Source: Chitinophagaceae bacterium
GTDB lineage: Bacteria > Bacteroidota > Bacteroidia > Chitinophagales > Chitinophagaceae
Direction: 5' to 3'
Length of the DNA stretch: 64,000 nucleotides
NCBI GenBank assembly: GCA_019638615.1
Contig: JAHBTL010000006.1
Span: forward strand, 186,001 to 250,000
This document shows positions 1 to 9,078 of the stretch, in pieces; the first letter of the stretch is position 1; every line of letters starts with the position of its first letter. Below the pieces are notes generated by a model that did not search any database, had not been told where the DNA came from, and worked only from the letters and a program-made list of their open reading frames with translations. Made by a program: the position numbers and the translations under genes.

Positions 1-2623
1 CACAGGACACCTGATCTCCCGCACGTAATGTTGTTGTCCTGAACAGATCTTCATTATTGCCGGTAACCATATCATTTACTTTCCAGGTAAATACCGGCGA
101 TGCACCTGCATTTGCAACGGATACCCGGAATTCTATGGATTCACCTGCACATGCTGCTGTTTTTGAACTTTGAATGCTGATGGATGGACTTACAGCGCTG
201 CTTACATTGATTATAATGCTATTGGATATGGCAGTGGAAACAGGCGCGCAGGTATTGGACGGATCAATGGTTACAGTGCAGTTAATCTCATCCTTATCAT
301 TAAGAGCAGAAGTAACAAATGTAGCTTTATTACTACCGGCGCTTATTCCATTGATCATCCATTGCCAGGAAGGGTTGTTGCCTGCGTTTTGCGTGGTGGC
401 CGTAAATGTTACAGGATAGTTTTGGCATATATTGGTTTGAGACGCGGTGATCGTTACTGTTGGCGGCAGGGCTTCGTTTACCGTCATAGTGATGATGTTG
501 GAAGTGGCAGAAGTGGAGCCCGCGCAGGTATACTGGGGATCGACCGAAATGCTGCAGCTTACCTGGTCATTGTTTTTTAAGGAGCTGGTAGTATAGGTAT
601 TGCTGTTATCCCCCACGCTTATATCATTTACTTTCCAGAGGTATGTTACATTGGTTCCGGCGTTTTGTGTAACAGCGGTAAAGCTTACAGCCGCTCCCTT
701 GCAAACCATATTATCGGGTGTGGTGATATTTACTGTAGCAGGCTCAGTGGTGCCGGTAGTGATTTTGATGGTATTTGATTCAACCGATCCATTGGGAATA
801 CAACTTGAGTTATCGGTATAAATGCAGCGTATTTCATCGCCATTCCGGAAAGTACCACTGGTGAACCAGTTGCTGTTATTGTCTTTGTTAACGCCGTTTA
901 CCTGCCATTGAAAATGCGGCGCTTCGCCCCCATCGGTAACTGTGGCACTGATGATAACAGGCTCGCAATCGCAAATAACCGTATTGTTGGCAACAAGGTT
1001 GACCACAGGGGTTGTATGGGCGCTGGTAATGTTGATGGTAACTGCATTGCTTGCAGATTGCGTGGCAGCTTCACAGGTACCACCGCTGGTAACATAACAT
1101 CTCAACTGGTCATTATCATTCCAGTCTGATGCTGTGTACCACGCCTGGTCGCCGCCAACGGTAATCTCGTTCCTTTCCCAACGGTAACTGAAATGAGTGC
1201 CACCATATTTCACAGAAGCCTTAAAAGTGGCGGCGCTTCCCGCGCATACTTTACCCGATGCAGGGCTGATGGTTACCTCTGGTACCGGCGTTACGTTGGA
1301 TGCAGTAAGCTTGATGATCCAAAAATCACCACAGGTGCCGTTGCCTCCCTGGTGTGGATGGCGTTCAGTTACATCGTCCGAACAGGTAATGCCTGAAATA
1401 ATGTATTGACCTGTTCCAAGCGCTTTGATATCGTAAGCCTCATCATAATGATTGCCTCCCATACTTTTTTGCCATTCCAATGCACCGGAGCTGTTTACTT
1501 TTATGACCCATACATCTGTTATAGAAGCATGACAATTAAGGTCGCCGTCATCCGACTCGGCATTACCTGCCACTATATATCCGCCGTCAGGTGTTACATC
1601 CAGGGCGTAAGCCATTTCATTCTTACTGCCCCCATAACATTTCTGCCATTGTAACGTACCCGACTGGTCTATTTTAACCAACCAAAAGTCAGCGCCCGGT
1701 CCGTGGTTACCGGATACATCGCCGTTGTTGGATGAAGTGTGTCCACCTATAATATAGCCTCCGCTCAGCACCGGTTTTATTGACCAGGCAACATCGCTTC
1801 CGCTGCCGCCATAACATTTCTGCCATGCTATATTGCCGGTATTGCTGAGTTTAACCACCCAGTAATCCGATGCTCCGTGGTTGTTGGTAACATCGCCGTT
1901 TACAGATGAAGCATGCCCGGCTGTGATGCATCCCCCGTCAGGAGTAGCCTGCACGGAGTAAGCGGCATCCTCTCCGCCTCCGCCCATGCTTTTTTGCCAT
2001 ATTAAATTGCCGTTCACATCCAGTTTAATTACCCAGTAATCTGTTTCACCTTTGTTGCCAGTCACATCCCCATCGCTCGATTCGCTGCTGCCGGCAATAA
2101 AATAGCTGCCATCCTGCCCTATGCTTATATCCCATGCATATTCATTTTTAGTTCCGCCATAGTTTTTCTGCCATTGGATATCACCCGTCGCGTTTAGCTT
2201 AACAATCCAGTAATCCAGGCTATTGTTGCTTTTAATATTGCAATCAACAGAATTTGTAGAGCCGGCCAATATATAGCCTCCATCCTGGGTCTGGCGGATA
2301 AAGGCTCCGTGTTCCACATACGAGCCCCCTAAACATTTTTGCCATTCCATATTACCTGCCGCGTCCATCTTCACAACCCACAGGTCGCCGATAAGTTCAT
2401 CCCCATGATACCCCATGAGGTCGCCGTTATCAGGTCCCTCAGTATATCCTGCAGTGATGTATCCTCCGTCAAAAGTCGGCTCAATTGAATGGGCATATTC
2501 CCCATTTTTTCCGCCGAAGGCTTTATGCCATTCGATAGCGGGAACCTGTGCGTAAATACTTTGAAAATAAAAGAAGCAAAGGAAAAATGATACTGAAAGT
2601 CTTATAGCCGGGGGGTGACGCAT
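1..2623 (-). CDS. Secreted repeat protein: delta-60-like propeller plus Ig/PKD-like domains (partial)
   Basis: The reading frame is open from an ATG at 2623 to the left window edge with no stop, so the C-terminus is missing; 874 residues are visible. Residues 1 to about 26 form a signal peptide ending in YAQ. Seven repeats of about 60 residues follow, each with a core like YWVVKLDVNGNLIWQKSMGG and a 'DGGYI.AG' element, the pattern of delta-60 type beta-propeller blades. From about residue 430 there are at least five Ig/PKD-like domains of about 85 residues, each starting near V.I....VC.G..V.F.A. In Bacteroidota such proteins are usually cell-surface or secreted and end in a T9SS or gliding-motility C-terminal domain, which cannot be checked here. 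The binding target is unknown. It is divergent from the helicase gene at 2804. Confidence 0.85.
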   Translation of the reverse strand, partial: MRHPPAIRLSVSFFLCFFYFQSIYAQVPAIEWHKAFGGKNGEYAHSIEPTFDGGYITAGYTEGPDNGDLMGYHGDELIGDLWVVKMDAAGNMEWQKCLGGSYVEHGAFIRQTQDGGYILAGSTNSVDCNIKSNNSLDYWIVKLNATGDIQWQKNYGGTKNEYAWDISIGQDGSYFIAGSSESSDGDVTGNKGETDYWVIKLDVNGNLIWQKSMGGGGEDAAYSVQATPDGGCITAGHASSVNGDVTNNHGASDYWVVKLSNTGNIAWQKCYGGSGSDVAWSIKPVLSGGYIIGGHTSSNNGDVSGNHGPGADFWLVKIDQSGTLQWQKCYGGSKNEMAYALDVTPDGGYIVAGNAESDDGDLNCHASITDVWVIKVNSSGALEWQKSMGGNHYDEAYDIKALGTGQYIISGITCSDDVTERHPHQGGNGTCGDFWIIKLTASNVTPVPEVTISPASGKVCAGSAATFKASVKYGGTHFSYRWERNEITVGGDQAWYTASDWNDNDQLRCYVTSGGTCEAATQSASNAVTINITSAHTTPVVNLVANNTVICDCEPVIISATVTDGGEAPHFQWQVNGVNKDNNSNWFTSGTFRNGDEIRCIYTDNSSCIPNGSVESNTIKITTGTTEPATVNITTPDNMVCKGAAVSFTAVTQNAGTNVTYLWKVNDISVGDNSNTYTTSSLKNNDQVSCSISVDPQYTCAGSTSATSNIITMTVNEALPPTVTITASQTNICQNYPVTFTATTQNAGNNPSWQWMINGISAGSNKATFVTSALNDKDEINCTVTIDPSNTCAPVSTAISNSIIINVSSAVSPSISIQSSKTAACAGESIEFRVSVANAGASPVFTWKVNDMVTGNNEDLFRTTTLRAGDQVSC

Positions 2624-2791
2624 AGTGTGGCGTTGATCAAATGCAGGTGAATATAAGGCAAAGTAATTATATTGGCACCTATTAAAATATACAACCGGGG
2701 GAAGAGTAATCAAAAACTTATCTTTTGTCAACTACCGTATAGTTGGATGTAGCTGAAGAGACAGGCGGTTTACAAAGCTTTGTTCTTCCTT

Positions 2792-2799
2792 TACCTTTG
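2792..2799 (+). promoter_or_regulatory. -7 promoter element, helicase gene
   Basis: TACCTTTG matches the Bacteroidota -7 consensus TAnnTTTG. It ends only 4 bases before the ATG at 2804, so a transcript from it would have almost no leader. No convincing -33 TTTG is seen at the expected distance. Confidence 0.45.
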
Positions 2800-2803
2800 C
2801 CCG

Positions 2804-4708
2804 ATGGATTATTTTAAAAAGCTGCAGGAACTGCTGAAAACAGAAAGGGAACAGGACAAAGCGCTCTACCGGCAATTGATCGAATCTTCTTCCGTAAACG
2901 AGCGCAGGGCAAACGGACTTACCTGGTATCCCATTGCCATAAGAGATACTGAAATGAGCCGTGGCGATTATCTTACCGTGGAAGTAGAGCGTACCACCCA
3001 CCAGGATGTTCCGCACCAGTTGAGGTTTGGAGCGTCGGCAGTTCTTTTTTCGAACCATAACCCAAAAGAGAACAGGATAGAAGGAGTGATCGGTTTCCAG
3101 GGAGGTAACCGCTTAAAAATTACATTGCGCACCGATGAGCTGCCCGACTGGAGCCGGGATGGCAAGCTGGGCATTGACCTGCTGTTTGATGATAACAGCT
3201 ATGATGAAATGCAAAACGCATTAAAAAGAGCGGATTCCCTGGCGGAGAATGAAAAAGGAAACCGGCTGATCAGGATCCTCACGGGAGAAAGCGCGCCTTC
3301 TTTTCACACACAGGCAACTGCTCATACCAGCACTGTATTAAATGCATCGCAACAGGTAGCGGTGAATAAAATACTGGAAGCCAATGAGCTGGTTATTGTA
3401 CACGGACCGCCCGGCACCGGTAAAACCACTACCCTGGTGCAGGCTGTAAAAGCGCTTATTCAACGCGATCACAAACAGGTACTGGTTGTGGCGCCCAGTA
3501 ATACTGCGGTAGACCTGCTGAGCGAAAAATTATCCGACCAGGGACTAAATGTATTACGGGTGGGCAACCCTGCAAGGGTGTCCGACCGGTTGATGTCGCT
3601 TACGCTTGACAGTAAGATGGCTGAACATGCCGGTATGAAGGATATTAAAAAGATGAAAAAACAAGCAAACGAATTTCGCAATATGGCGCACAAGTATAAA
3701 CGTACTTTCGGGAAGGCAGAGCGCGAGCAGCGGAAAGCATTGTTTGAGGAAGCGCACAGGATCATGAAGGATGTGGAAAGAACGGAGCAGTATATCATGG
3801 ACGATCTGCAGGCAAGGGCGCAGGTAATTACCGCTACACTGGTTGGTTCCAATCATTATACCGTACGCAATCTTGCTTATGAAACGGTAGTGATTGATGA
3901 AGCCGGGCAGGCGCTGGAGCCTGCCTGCTGGATCCCCATACTGAAGGGACAAAAGGTAGTATTGGCGGGAGATCATTGCCAGTTGCCGCCTACTATTAAA
4001 TCGGAGGACGCCGCCCGGAACGGTTTAAGTACCACGCTGCTTGAAAAGTGTGTTGCACTGCACCCTCAGTCGGTTGTGTTGCTGGAGGAGCAATACCGCA
4101 TGCATGAAATCATTATGGGATATTCTTCCTCTGTTTTTTATGAAAACAGGCTGAAGGCGCATGCTTCGGTGGCAACACATCTTATCGGAGAAGGAGCATT
4201 GCCTGTTTATTTTATTGATACGGCTGGTTGCGGGTTTGATGAAAAAACGGAAGGCGCAAGCATTTCCAATCCCGAAGAAGCAGCTTTTGTTTTTAAACAT
4301 TTATCGCAGTTGGTAAATACATGGAGTACTTATTATACCCTGGAAAACTTTCCAACCATCGGTATTATTTCTCCATATCGCCGGCAGGTATTATTACTGC
4401 AGGACCAGATGCAACATGCGGCTCACCTGAAGGAGTATGCGCACAAGATCACGATCAATACGATTGACAGCTTCCAGGGACAGGAACGCGATATTATTTA
4501 TATCAGCATGACACGCAGCAACCCCGACAGCAGGATTGGCTTTTTATCCGATATCCGCCGCATGAATGTGGCCATGACAAGAGCAAGGAAAAAACTGGTT
4601 GTAATCGGCGACAGCGCCACCCTGAGCCAGTTCCCCTTTTACGCTGATTTTATAGCATATGCCGAAAAGCACAATGCGTATGTAAGCGCATGGGAGTTTA
4701 TGTTGTAG
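2804..4708 (+). CDS. Superfamily 1 DNA/RNA helicase (IGHMBP2/SMUBP-2-like)
   Basis: A 634-residue ATP-dependent helicase of superfamily 1 (AAA_11/AAA_12 type). Visible motifs are Walker A GPPGTGKTT at residues 201-209, motif II DEAG at about 365-368, the Q..YRMH motif III/IV region (EEQYRMHEIIM), motif V (TIDSFQGQERD) and motif VI (NVAMTRARKKL). An N-terminal region of about 180 residues precedes the motor and resembles the OB-like domain of the IGHMBP2/SMUBP-2 family. No nuclease or zinc-finger domain is present. An upstream in-frame TTG at 2780 exists, but the ATG at 2804 sits right after a -7 promoter element and is preferred. A role in nucleic-acid unwinding during repair or RNA metabolism is inferred from the family. 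The substrate is unknown. Confidence 0.9.
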   Translation: MDYFKKLQELLKTEREQDKALYRQLIESSSVNERRANGLTWYPIAIRDTEMSRGDYLTVEVERTTHQDVPHQLRFGASAVLFSNHNPKENRIEGVIGFQGGNRLKITLRTDELPDWSRDGKLGIDLLFDDNSYDEMQNALKRADSLAENEKGNRLIRILTGESAPSFHTQATAHTSTVLNASQQVAVNKILEANELVIVHGPPGTGKTTTLVQAVKALIQRDHKQVLVVAPSNTAVDLLSEKLSDQGLNVLRVGNPARVSDRLMSLTLDSKMAEHAGMKDIKKMKKQANEFRNMAHKYKRTFGKAEREQRKALFEEAHRIMKDVERTEQYIMDDLQARAQVITATLVGSNHYTVRNLAYETVVIDEAGQALEPACWIPILKGQKVVLAGDHCQLPPTIKSEDAARNGLSTTLLEKCVALHPQSVVLLEEQYRMHEIIMGYSSSVFYENRLKAHASVATHLIGEGALPVYFIDTAGCGFDEKTEGASISNPEEAAFVFKHLSQLVNTWSTYYTLENFPTIGIISPYRRQVLLLQDQMQHAAHLKEYAHKITINTIDSFQGQERDIIYISMTRSNPDSRIGFLSDIRRMNVAMTRARKKLVVIGDSATLSQFPFYADFIAYAEKHNAYVSAWEFML

Positions 4709-4724
4709 TTAAATATTAAATGTT

Positions 4725-4841
4725 GGGGCTAACCAAAAGGGTCGTCATTGCGATCCGCCGCGGCGGAGAAGCAATCCCAAATACTTAATCCGTTATTGTT
4801 CAATGGGATTGCTTCGGTCGTCCCTCCCTGCCAATGACATG
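4725..4841 (+). repeat. R1 palindromic dispersed element, copy B
   Basis: Nearly identical to 29351-29463, including the internal inverted repeat GAAGCAATCCCA / TGGGATTGCTTC. Across the central part I see a single substitution between the two copies. The right terminal inverted repeat found in the other copy has decayed or is absent here, so this copy is end-truncated. No transposase is encoded. Confidence 0.8.
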
Positions 4842-4936
4842 TTATTCAGTTGACTGTTTATCAATGAAGTATGAACTGCGTGTTTATTGCTTATAAAACT
4901 CGCTTTCTTTTCAACCACAAAGCCTGGTGCTGGTTT

Positions 4937-5092
4937 CTTTGTTACTTTTTTGCGGAAAAAAGTAACCAAAAAGCCGCCCCGAAATCCCTGCCAGCCGGCA
5001 GGCTGGGACTACGGCCGATTTCGGGTCCCGCAAAAAGCGGGATCGATTAAGCTTTGGTACTACTGTGAACTCAGCTACAGCCCCCGATACAT
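4937..5092 (-). repeat. R2 dispersed element, diverged inverted copy
   Basis: The reverse complement shares with the copies at 11181 and 26454 both the block around TTCACAGTAGTAC.AAAGC and the block GGCTTTTTGGTTAC followed by the hairpin GTTACTTTTTT-CCGC-AAAAAAGTAAC. The hairpin between those blocks is replaced by different palindromic DNA, including CCCGC-AAAAA-GCGGG. The shared flanks show it is the same element family. Confidence 0.75.
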
Positions 5093-5226
5093 TTTCTCCG
5101 AACCGGGCATATATAATATAAGAACTGAAAAATACGAATACGACATGTCACGACCCAATGATTGAGCTCTCTAATGGGTTACTCGATCGCATTTATTTCA
5201 CTGGGATTTTAATCCAGTTTTGGCTA

Positions 5227-5264
5227 AATATTTTAGTTTTAAATTGCTAAAAATATTATATTCG
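5227..5264 (+). promoter_or_regulatory. umuC promoter with overlapping palindrome (possible operator)
   Basis: TATATTCG at 5257-5264 resembles the -7 element TAnnTTTG and ends 4 bases before the ATG. An imperfect inverted repeat, AATATTTTAG (5227-5236) and CTAAAAATATT (5247-5257), spans the expected -33 to -7 interval. That placement suits a repressor site controlling an error-prone polymerase, but no regulator gene is nearby and the operator role is an inference. Confidence 0.4.
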
Positions 5265-5268
5265 CGAT

Positions 5269-6621
5269 ATGGCTTCAACAGTTGAATCTATACAGCAACA
5301 AGCGGTTGTTGCCGATGCCGACCTGGTATATACCGGGTTAAAAGCCATTGTGGACTGCAATAGCTTTTACTGCTCCTGTGAACGATTGTTTAAGCCGGCG
5401 TTGAAAAACAAGCCGGTAGTAGTGCTGAGCAATAACGATGGTTGTATTGTTTCGAGAAGTGATGAAGCCACACAGTGCGGCATTCAGATGGCCATTCCTT
5501 ATTTCATGGCAAGGCAGATCATTGAAACGCATGATGTGGCAGTATTTTCCTCTAATTATACTTTGTATGGCGACCTGAGCTGGCGGGTGATGGAAACCCT
5601 GCGAATGATTGCCGGCGCACGGGAAAAGGTTGAAGTGTATTCTGTAGATGAAGCTTTTGTTATGCTTCCTGCCATGACAGCGTTGCAGGCGGAAGCATAT
5701 GCGCTGTACATCCGGCAAACGGTGGAACAATGGACGGGTATTTCGGTTTCGGTAGGAGTGGCGGCTACGAAAACGTTGGCCAAGGCAGCTAATTATCTTG
5801 CTAAAAAAAATAAAAGCGGCACGCGTTGCGTGGCAGTACTGGTAACACCCGAGCAGCAACGGATCGCTCTTCAATCCATACGGGTAAATAATATATGGGG
5901 TGTGGGAAGGGCCTATGCCAACAAGCTGATCAATATGGGCATTACCAGCGCGTGGGAACTGCGCAATATGTCTGACCAATGGGCCCATGCGCAACTGGGG
6001 GGCGTAACCGGTGTGCGGGTGGTACACGAGTTAAGAGGCGAGCCTTCTATTGAAATGAAAGATCCGTTGAAAACAAAGAAGATGATCGCTTCCACGCGTA
6101 TGTTCGGCTCGCCGGTGAACGATATACTTTCTATCCAAGAAGCAATTGCTACCTACACTTCGCTTGCAGCGCGAAAGCTGCGCAGGCAATATTGTGCCGC
6201 GCGTACCATCAGCATATTTATTGTTCCCAAAGAGGAAGATCATTCCGTAGATTTTCACCATGGTCCTATCAAAAGTACTTATACCACACTCGCGTCGGCT
6301 ACCTCTGCCACCAATGAGCTGATAAAGCCAGCCGTGGAGCTTGTGGAAAGGTTGTATGAACCCGGCCGGTTTTATAAAAAAGCGGGTGTAATGCTGAGCG
6401 AACTGGTGCCCGACACTTCCATACAGGGCAACCTGTTTGAACCTGAATCAAAAAACAAGAGCCGTTTTTTGATGGATATGATGGACAATATCAACTTCAG
6501 CATGCGGAGTGATATCCTGAAGTTTGCGGCCTCCGGAACCCACCGCAACTGGAAAATGAGGCAGGAAAAAAGAAGCCTGCGCCATACCACACGCTGGGAA
6601 GAAATGTTCGAGGTTAGGTAA
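5269..6621 (+). CDS. umuC: Y-family DNA polymerase, UmuC-like (Pol V catalytic subunit type)
   Basis: A 450-residue translesion polymerase. The catalytic carboxylates are visible as D29 in the motif IVDCNSFYCSCERLF and D127/E128 in YSVDEAF. The helix-hairpin-helix (NNIWGVGRAYANKL) and the C-terminal little-finger/DUF4113-like region follow, with an end typical of UmuC rather than DinB (LMDMMDNIN and HRNWKMRQE..S). It extends mutagenic synthesis past damaged template bases. UmuC normally acts with a cleaved UmuD partner usually encoded just upstream; none is present here. The neighbours are a helicase upstream and a phosphoesterase 23 bases downstream. About 22 residues precede the conserved polymerase fold. 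The ATG is supported by the close upstream promoter element. Confidence 0.93.
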   Translation: MASTVESIQQQAVVADADLVYTGLKAIVDCNSFYCSCERLFKPALKNKPVVVLSNNDGCIVSRSDEATQCGIQMAIPYFMARQIIETHDVAVFSSNYTLYGDLSWRVMETLRMIAGAREKVEVYSVDEAFVMLPAMTALQAEAYALYIRQTVEQWTGISVSVGVAATKTLAKAANYLAKKNKSGTRCVAVLVTPEQQRIALQSIRVNNIWGVGRAYANKLINMGITSAWELRNMSDQWAHAQLGGVTGVRVVHELRGEPSIEMKDPLKTKKMIASTRMFGSPVNDILSIQEAIATYTSLAARKLRRQYCAARTISIFIVPKEEDHSVDFHHGPIKSTYTTLASATSATNELIKPAVELVERLYEPGRFYKKAGVMLSELVPDTSIQGNLFEPESKNKSRFLMDMMDNINFSMRSDILKFAASGTHRNWKMRQEKRSLRHTTRWEEMFEVR

Positions 6622-6644
6622 AATTTGTACATTGCCGTTTTTTC

Positions 6645-7733
6645 ATGAGCTTCCGGAAGTTTTTACAGCGCATATTAACCAAACCTGTTACCAGCCTGGC
6701 AAACAGGTTCTCTTCACGTCCCGACAGGGAAAAAGTGCACCTGGCGCTTTCCAGGTTATATACGCATATCAAGAAAAAGCCCGGCAAAAAAGGGTTGGTG
6801 ATCGATCTCAGCCGCATGCACCGGAAAATTATTGTTTTTTCAGACCTGCATAAGGGAAATAAAAAGCGGTCAGACGATTTTGCCCCGGCTGAGGAGAATT
6901 ACCTGGCCGCGCTTGATTATTATTACGGGATGGGCTATACGCTTATTATACTGGGCGACAGCGAGGAGCTATGGAAATACAATCTTTTTACCGTACGCAG
7001 GCACAACCAGCCTTCCTTCCTGCTTGAAAAAAAATTCGTGCAACAAAAAAGGTTCATAAAAGTTTTTGGCAATCATGATGTATTTTGGAATAACGATCCT
7101 TTCGCTCCTTTGCAGTTGCTGAGCATTTACGGCGAAAATGTGCATATGTATGAAGGTGTGGTATTGCAGTATGGCCTAAAGAAAAAACTGGATATCTTTT
7201 TAACGCACGGGCACCAGGGGGATGGCCAGAGCGACGGAAATAAATTCAGCGCGTGGTTTGTAGCCAAAATATGGGCGCCTCTCCAGTCCTTTCTTGAGCT
7301 TAATATCAATACGCCGGCGTTCAACGATATACTCAAAACAGAGCATAATCAGTTTATGTATGAATGGAGTTCTGCCCAGCAGGATATGGTATTGATAACA
7401 GGTCATACGCATCAGCCGGTGTTTGAATCCATGACACATCTTGAAAGATTGTACAGGCAATTGCTCATTGCCCGCCAGCAGAACGATCAGCCTGCTATAG
7501 CCAGGCTGCAGGAAGAGATCGCCTTCCGGCGGCAGGAATATGATCATGTTTCTGAAGATTATCTCCACCTGAAACCCACTTATTTTAATTCGGGTTGCTG
7601 CTGTTTTACCGATGGCGATATTACCGGCATTGAAATCGAAGACGGCGAAATCCGGCTTATTAAATGGAAAAACGAAGAACGTGCGGCAAAAAGAACCATA
7701 CTTGAGAAACGACACCTGGATACAATCATTTGA
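6645..7733 (+). CDS. Calcineurin-like metallophosphoesterase
   Basis: A 362-residue metal-dependent phosphoesterase. The signature residues appear in order: FSDLHKGN (D67, H69), LGDSEE (D105), FGNHD (N143, H144), LTHGHQGD and TGHTHQPVF. These form the two-metal site of the calcineurin-like superfamily. The motif set resembles LpxH-type UDP-2,3-diacylglucosamine hydrolases, but the protein is more than 100 residues longer than LpxH. It also has a charged helical insertion between the last His motif and the C-terminal strand, so the substrate is unknown. There is no signal peptide, so it is cytoplasmic. It starts 23 bases after umuC and may be co-transcribed with it. Confidence 0.85.
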   Translation: MSFRKFLQRILTKPVTSLANRFSSRPDREKVHLALSRLYTHIKKKPGKKGLVIDLSRMHRKIIVFSDLHKGNKKRSDDFAPAEENYLAALDYYYGMGYTLIILGDSEELWKYNLFTVRRHNQPSFLLEKKFVQQKRFIKVFGNHDVFWNNDPFAPLQLLSIYGENVHMYEGVVLQYGLKKKLDIFLTHGHQGDGQSDGNKFSAWFVAKIWAPLQSFLELNINTPAFNDILKTEHNQFMYEWSSAQQDMVLITGHTHQPVFESMTHLERLYRQLLIARQQNDQPAIARLQEEIAFRRQEYDHVSEDYLHLKPTYFNSGCCCFTDGDITGIEIEDGEIRLIKWKNEERAAKRTILEKRHLDTII

Positions 7734-7841
7734 AATGCAGCCGTCTTTGTTATTTGTTTTATCTGTTTCCCTATTTCGTAAATCATGTTCCCGTTTATGT
7801 AATAATATTGTAATCTTCGGCCAGCTGATTACAGGACGCTT

Positions 7842-9065
7842 ATGGAATCAAAAACTAAAACGGGGTTGACAACAGTAAAAAAAAAGCCGGGAGGTAAATC
7901 TATTCTTCGCAGCGTTACAGGCTGGTTGCATCTGTGGCTGGGCATCGGCTCAGGCATTATTGTGCTTTTTTTGGGTGTTACAGGCTGTATACTCGCATTT
8001 GAAGAGGAAATACGAAGTTTCACTCAGCCTTACCTGTATGTGCAACCGCAAGAGTCCCCTTTTCTACCCCCTTCCCGGCTAAAGCCGGAAGCGGATAAAC
8101 AGTTGGGCGGGAAAGCAATAAATGGTATTGAATACCTGGACAGGAACAGGGCCGCCCTTGCTTATTATTACGATGAGGAGGAGAATTACAAGCAGATATT
8201 CCTGGATCCCTATACCGCGGAAGTACTGCAGGTAAAGGATATGCGGAAGGATTTTTTCAGGATAGTGCTCGACGGGCATTTTTACCTGTGGCTTCCGCCC
8301 GAAATAGGGCAGCCGGTGGTTGCTTCAGCCACATTGATATTTGTGATCATGATGATCACCGGGCTGGTGCTGTGGTGGCCAAAAAACAAAGCGGCGCGCA
8401 AACAACGATTTACCATTAAATGGAATGCCAAGTGGCGCCGGGTGAACTACGACCTGCACAATGTACTGGGTTTTTATATGACCTGGGTAGCCGTATTTAT
8501 TGCTATTACCGGGTTAGTATGGGGATTTGAGTGGTTCGCCCAATCATTGTATTTTGTTACTTCGGCAGGCAAAACACTGCCCCCGCACGAACATCCTGTT
8601 TCAGATACTACTGCGGTTATGCAAAAGGGCAAAAATGCCGGAGACCATGTATACTACCTGATGGCAGGAAAAGCCAAACAAAAGGAGAAATTCGGCGTGT
8701 TTTATCCCGCTACTCCTGCAGATGCTATCGAAGGATTTGTAAATCACCGTCCCGGAACATATTATAATGCTGATTATTATCATTACGACCAGTACACATT
8801 ACAGGAATTGCCGGCAACCGGAGTATATGCAGGAAGTTTTAAAGATGCTTCGCTCGCCGATAAGATAGCCCGAATGAACTATGATATTCATGTGGGAGCT
8901 GTGCTGGGTTTGCCGGGGAAAATACTCGCCTTTTTCGGTTCGTTGATCTGTGCCAGCCTCCCTGTAACAGGCTTTATGGTATGGCGGGGACGGAAAAAGA
9001 AAAAAGCAAAAGCCTCGCCGGTTACTTCATCTAAAAATACTGCTCCCCGGCCCGCATTGGGATAA
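7842..9065 (+). CDS. PepSY-associated transmembrane protein
   Basis: A 407-residue inner-membrane protein with the architecture of PepSY-TM proteins. A cytoplasmic basic N-terminus leads to TM1 (about 37-58, with WLHLWLGIGSG just before it), then a periplasmic PepSY-like domain, two membrane segments (about 164-184 and 208-232), a second periplasmic region and a last membrane segment (about 365-385) before a lysine-rich tail. Conserved histidines lie at the membrane borders (HLWLG, HNVLGFY, DIHVGAVLGLPGK). Members of this family commonly accompany TonB-dependent iron or siderophore uptake and are proposed to reduce ferric chelates. No receptor gene is adjacent here, so the role is inferred. 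Confidence 0.85.
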   Translation: MESKTKTGLTTVKKKPGGKSILRSVTGWLHLWLGIGSGIIVLFLGVTGCILAFEEEIRSFTQPYLYVQPQESPFLPPSRLKPEADKQLGGKAINGIEYLDRNRAALAYYYDEEENYKQIFLDPYTAEVLQVKDMRKDFFRIVLDGHFYLWLPPEIGQPVVASATLIFVIMMITGLVLWWPKNKAARKQRFTIKWNAKWRRVNYDLHNVLGFYMTWVAVFIAITGLVWGFEWFAQSLYFVTSAGKTLPPHEHPVSDTTAVMQKGKNAGDHVYYLMAGKAKQKEKFGVFYPATPADAIEGFVNHRPGTYYNADYYHYDQYTLQELPATGVYAGSFKDASLADKIARMNYDIHVGAVLGLPGKILAFFGSLICASLPVTGFMVWRGRKKKKAKASPVTSSKNTAPRPALG

Positions 9066-9078
9066 CACGCTTTATTTG

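Larger units (their letters stand above)
4709..5226. other. Intergenic region with two dispersed repeats
   Basis: No gene is supported here. It holds an R1 copy (4725-4841) followed by a diverged inverted R2 copy (4937-5092). A 92-codon reading frame at 4887-5165 lies almost entirely in repeat sequence and has no credible protein features. Near the right end, about 5200-5220, there is a short palindrome around GGATTTTAATCC. Confidence 0.7.

Noticed and set aside
170-1654. Several plus-strand reading frames of 60-136 codons in the first 1.7 kb
   Set aside because: They are antisense shadows of the continuous minus-strand frame of the secreted repeat protein, which has repeated domains and a signal peptide.
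4887-5165. A 92-codon plus-strand frame between the helicase and umuC
   Set aside because: It is made almost entirely of the R2 repeat and has no domain, no conserved start context and no composition like its neighbours.
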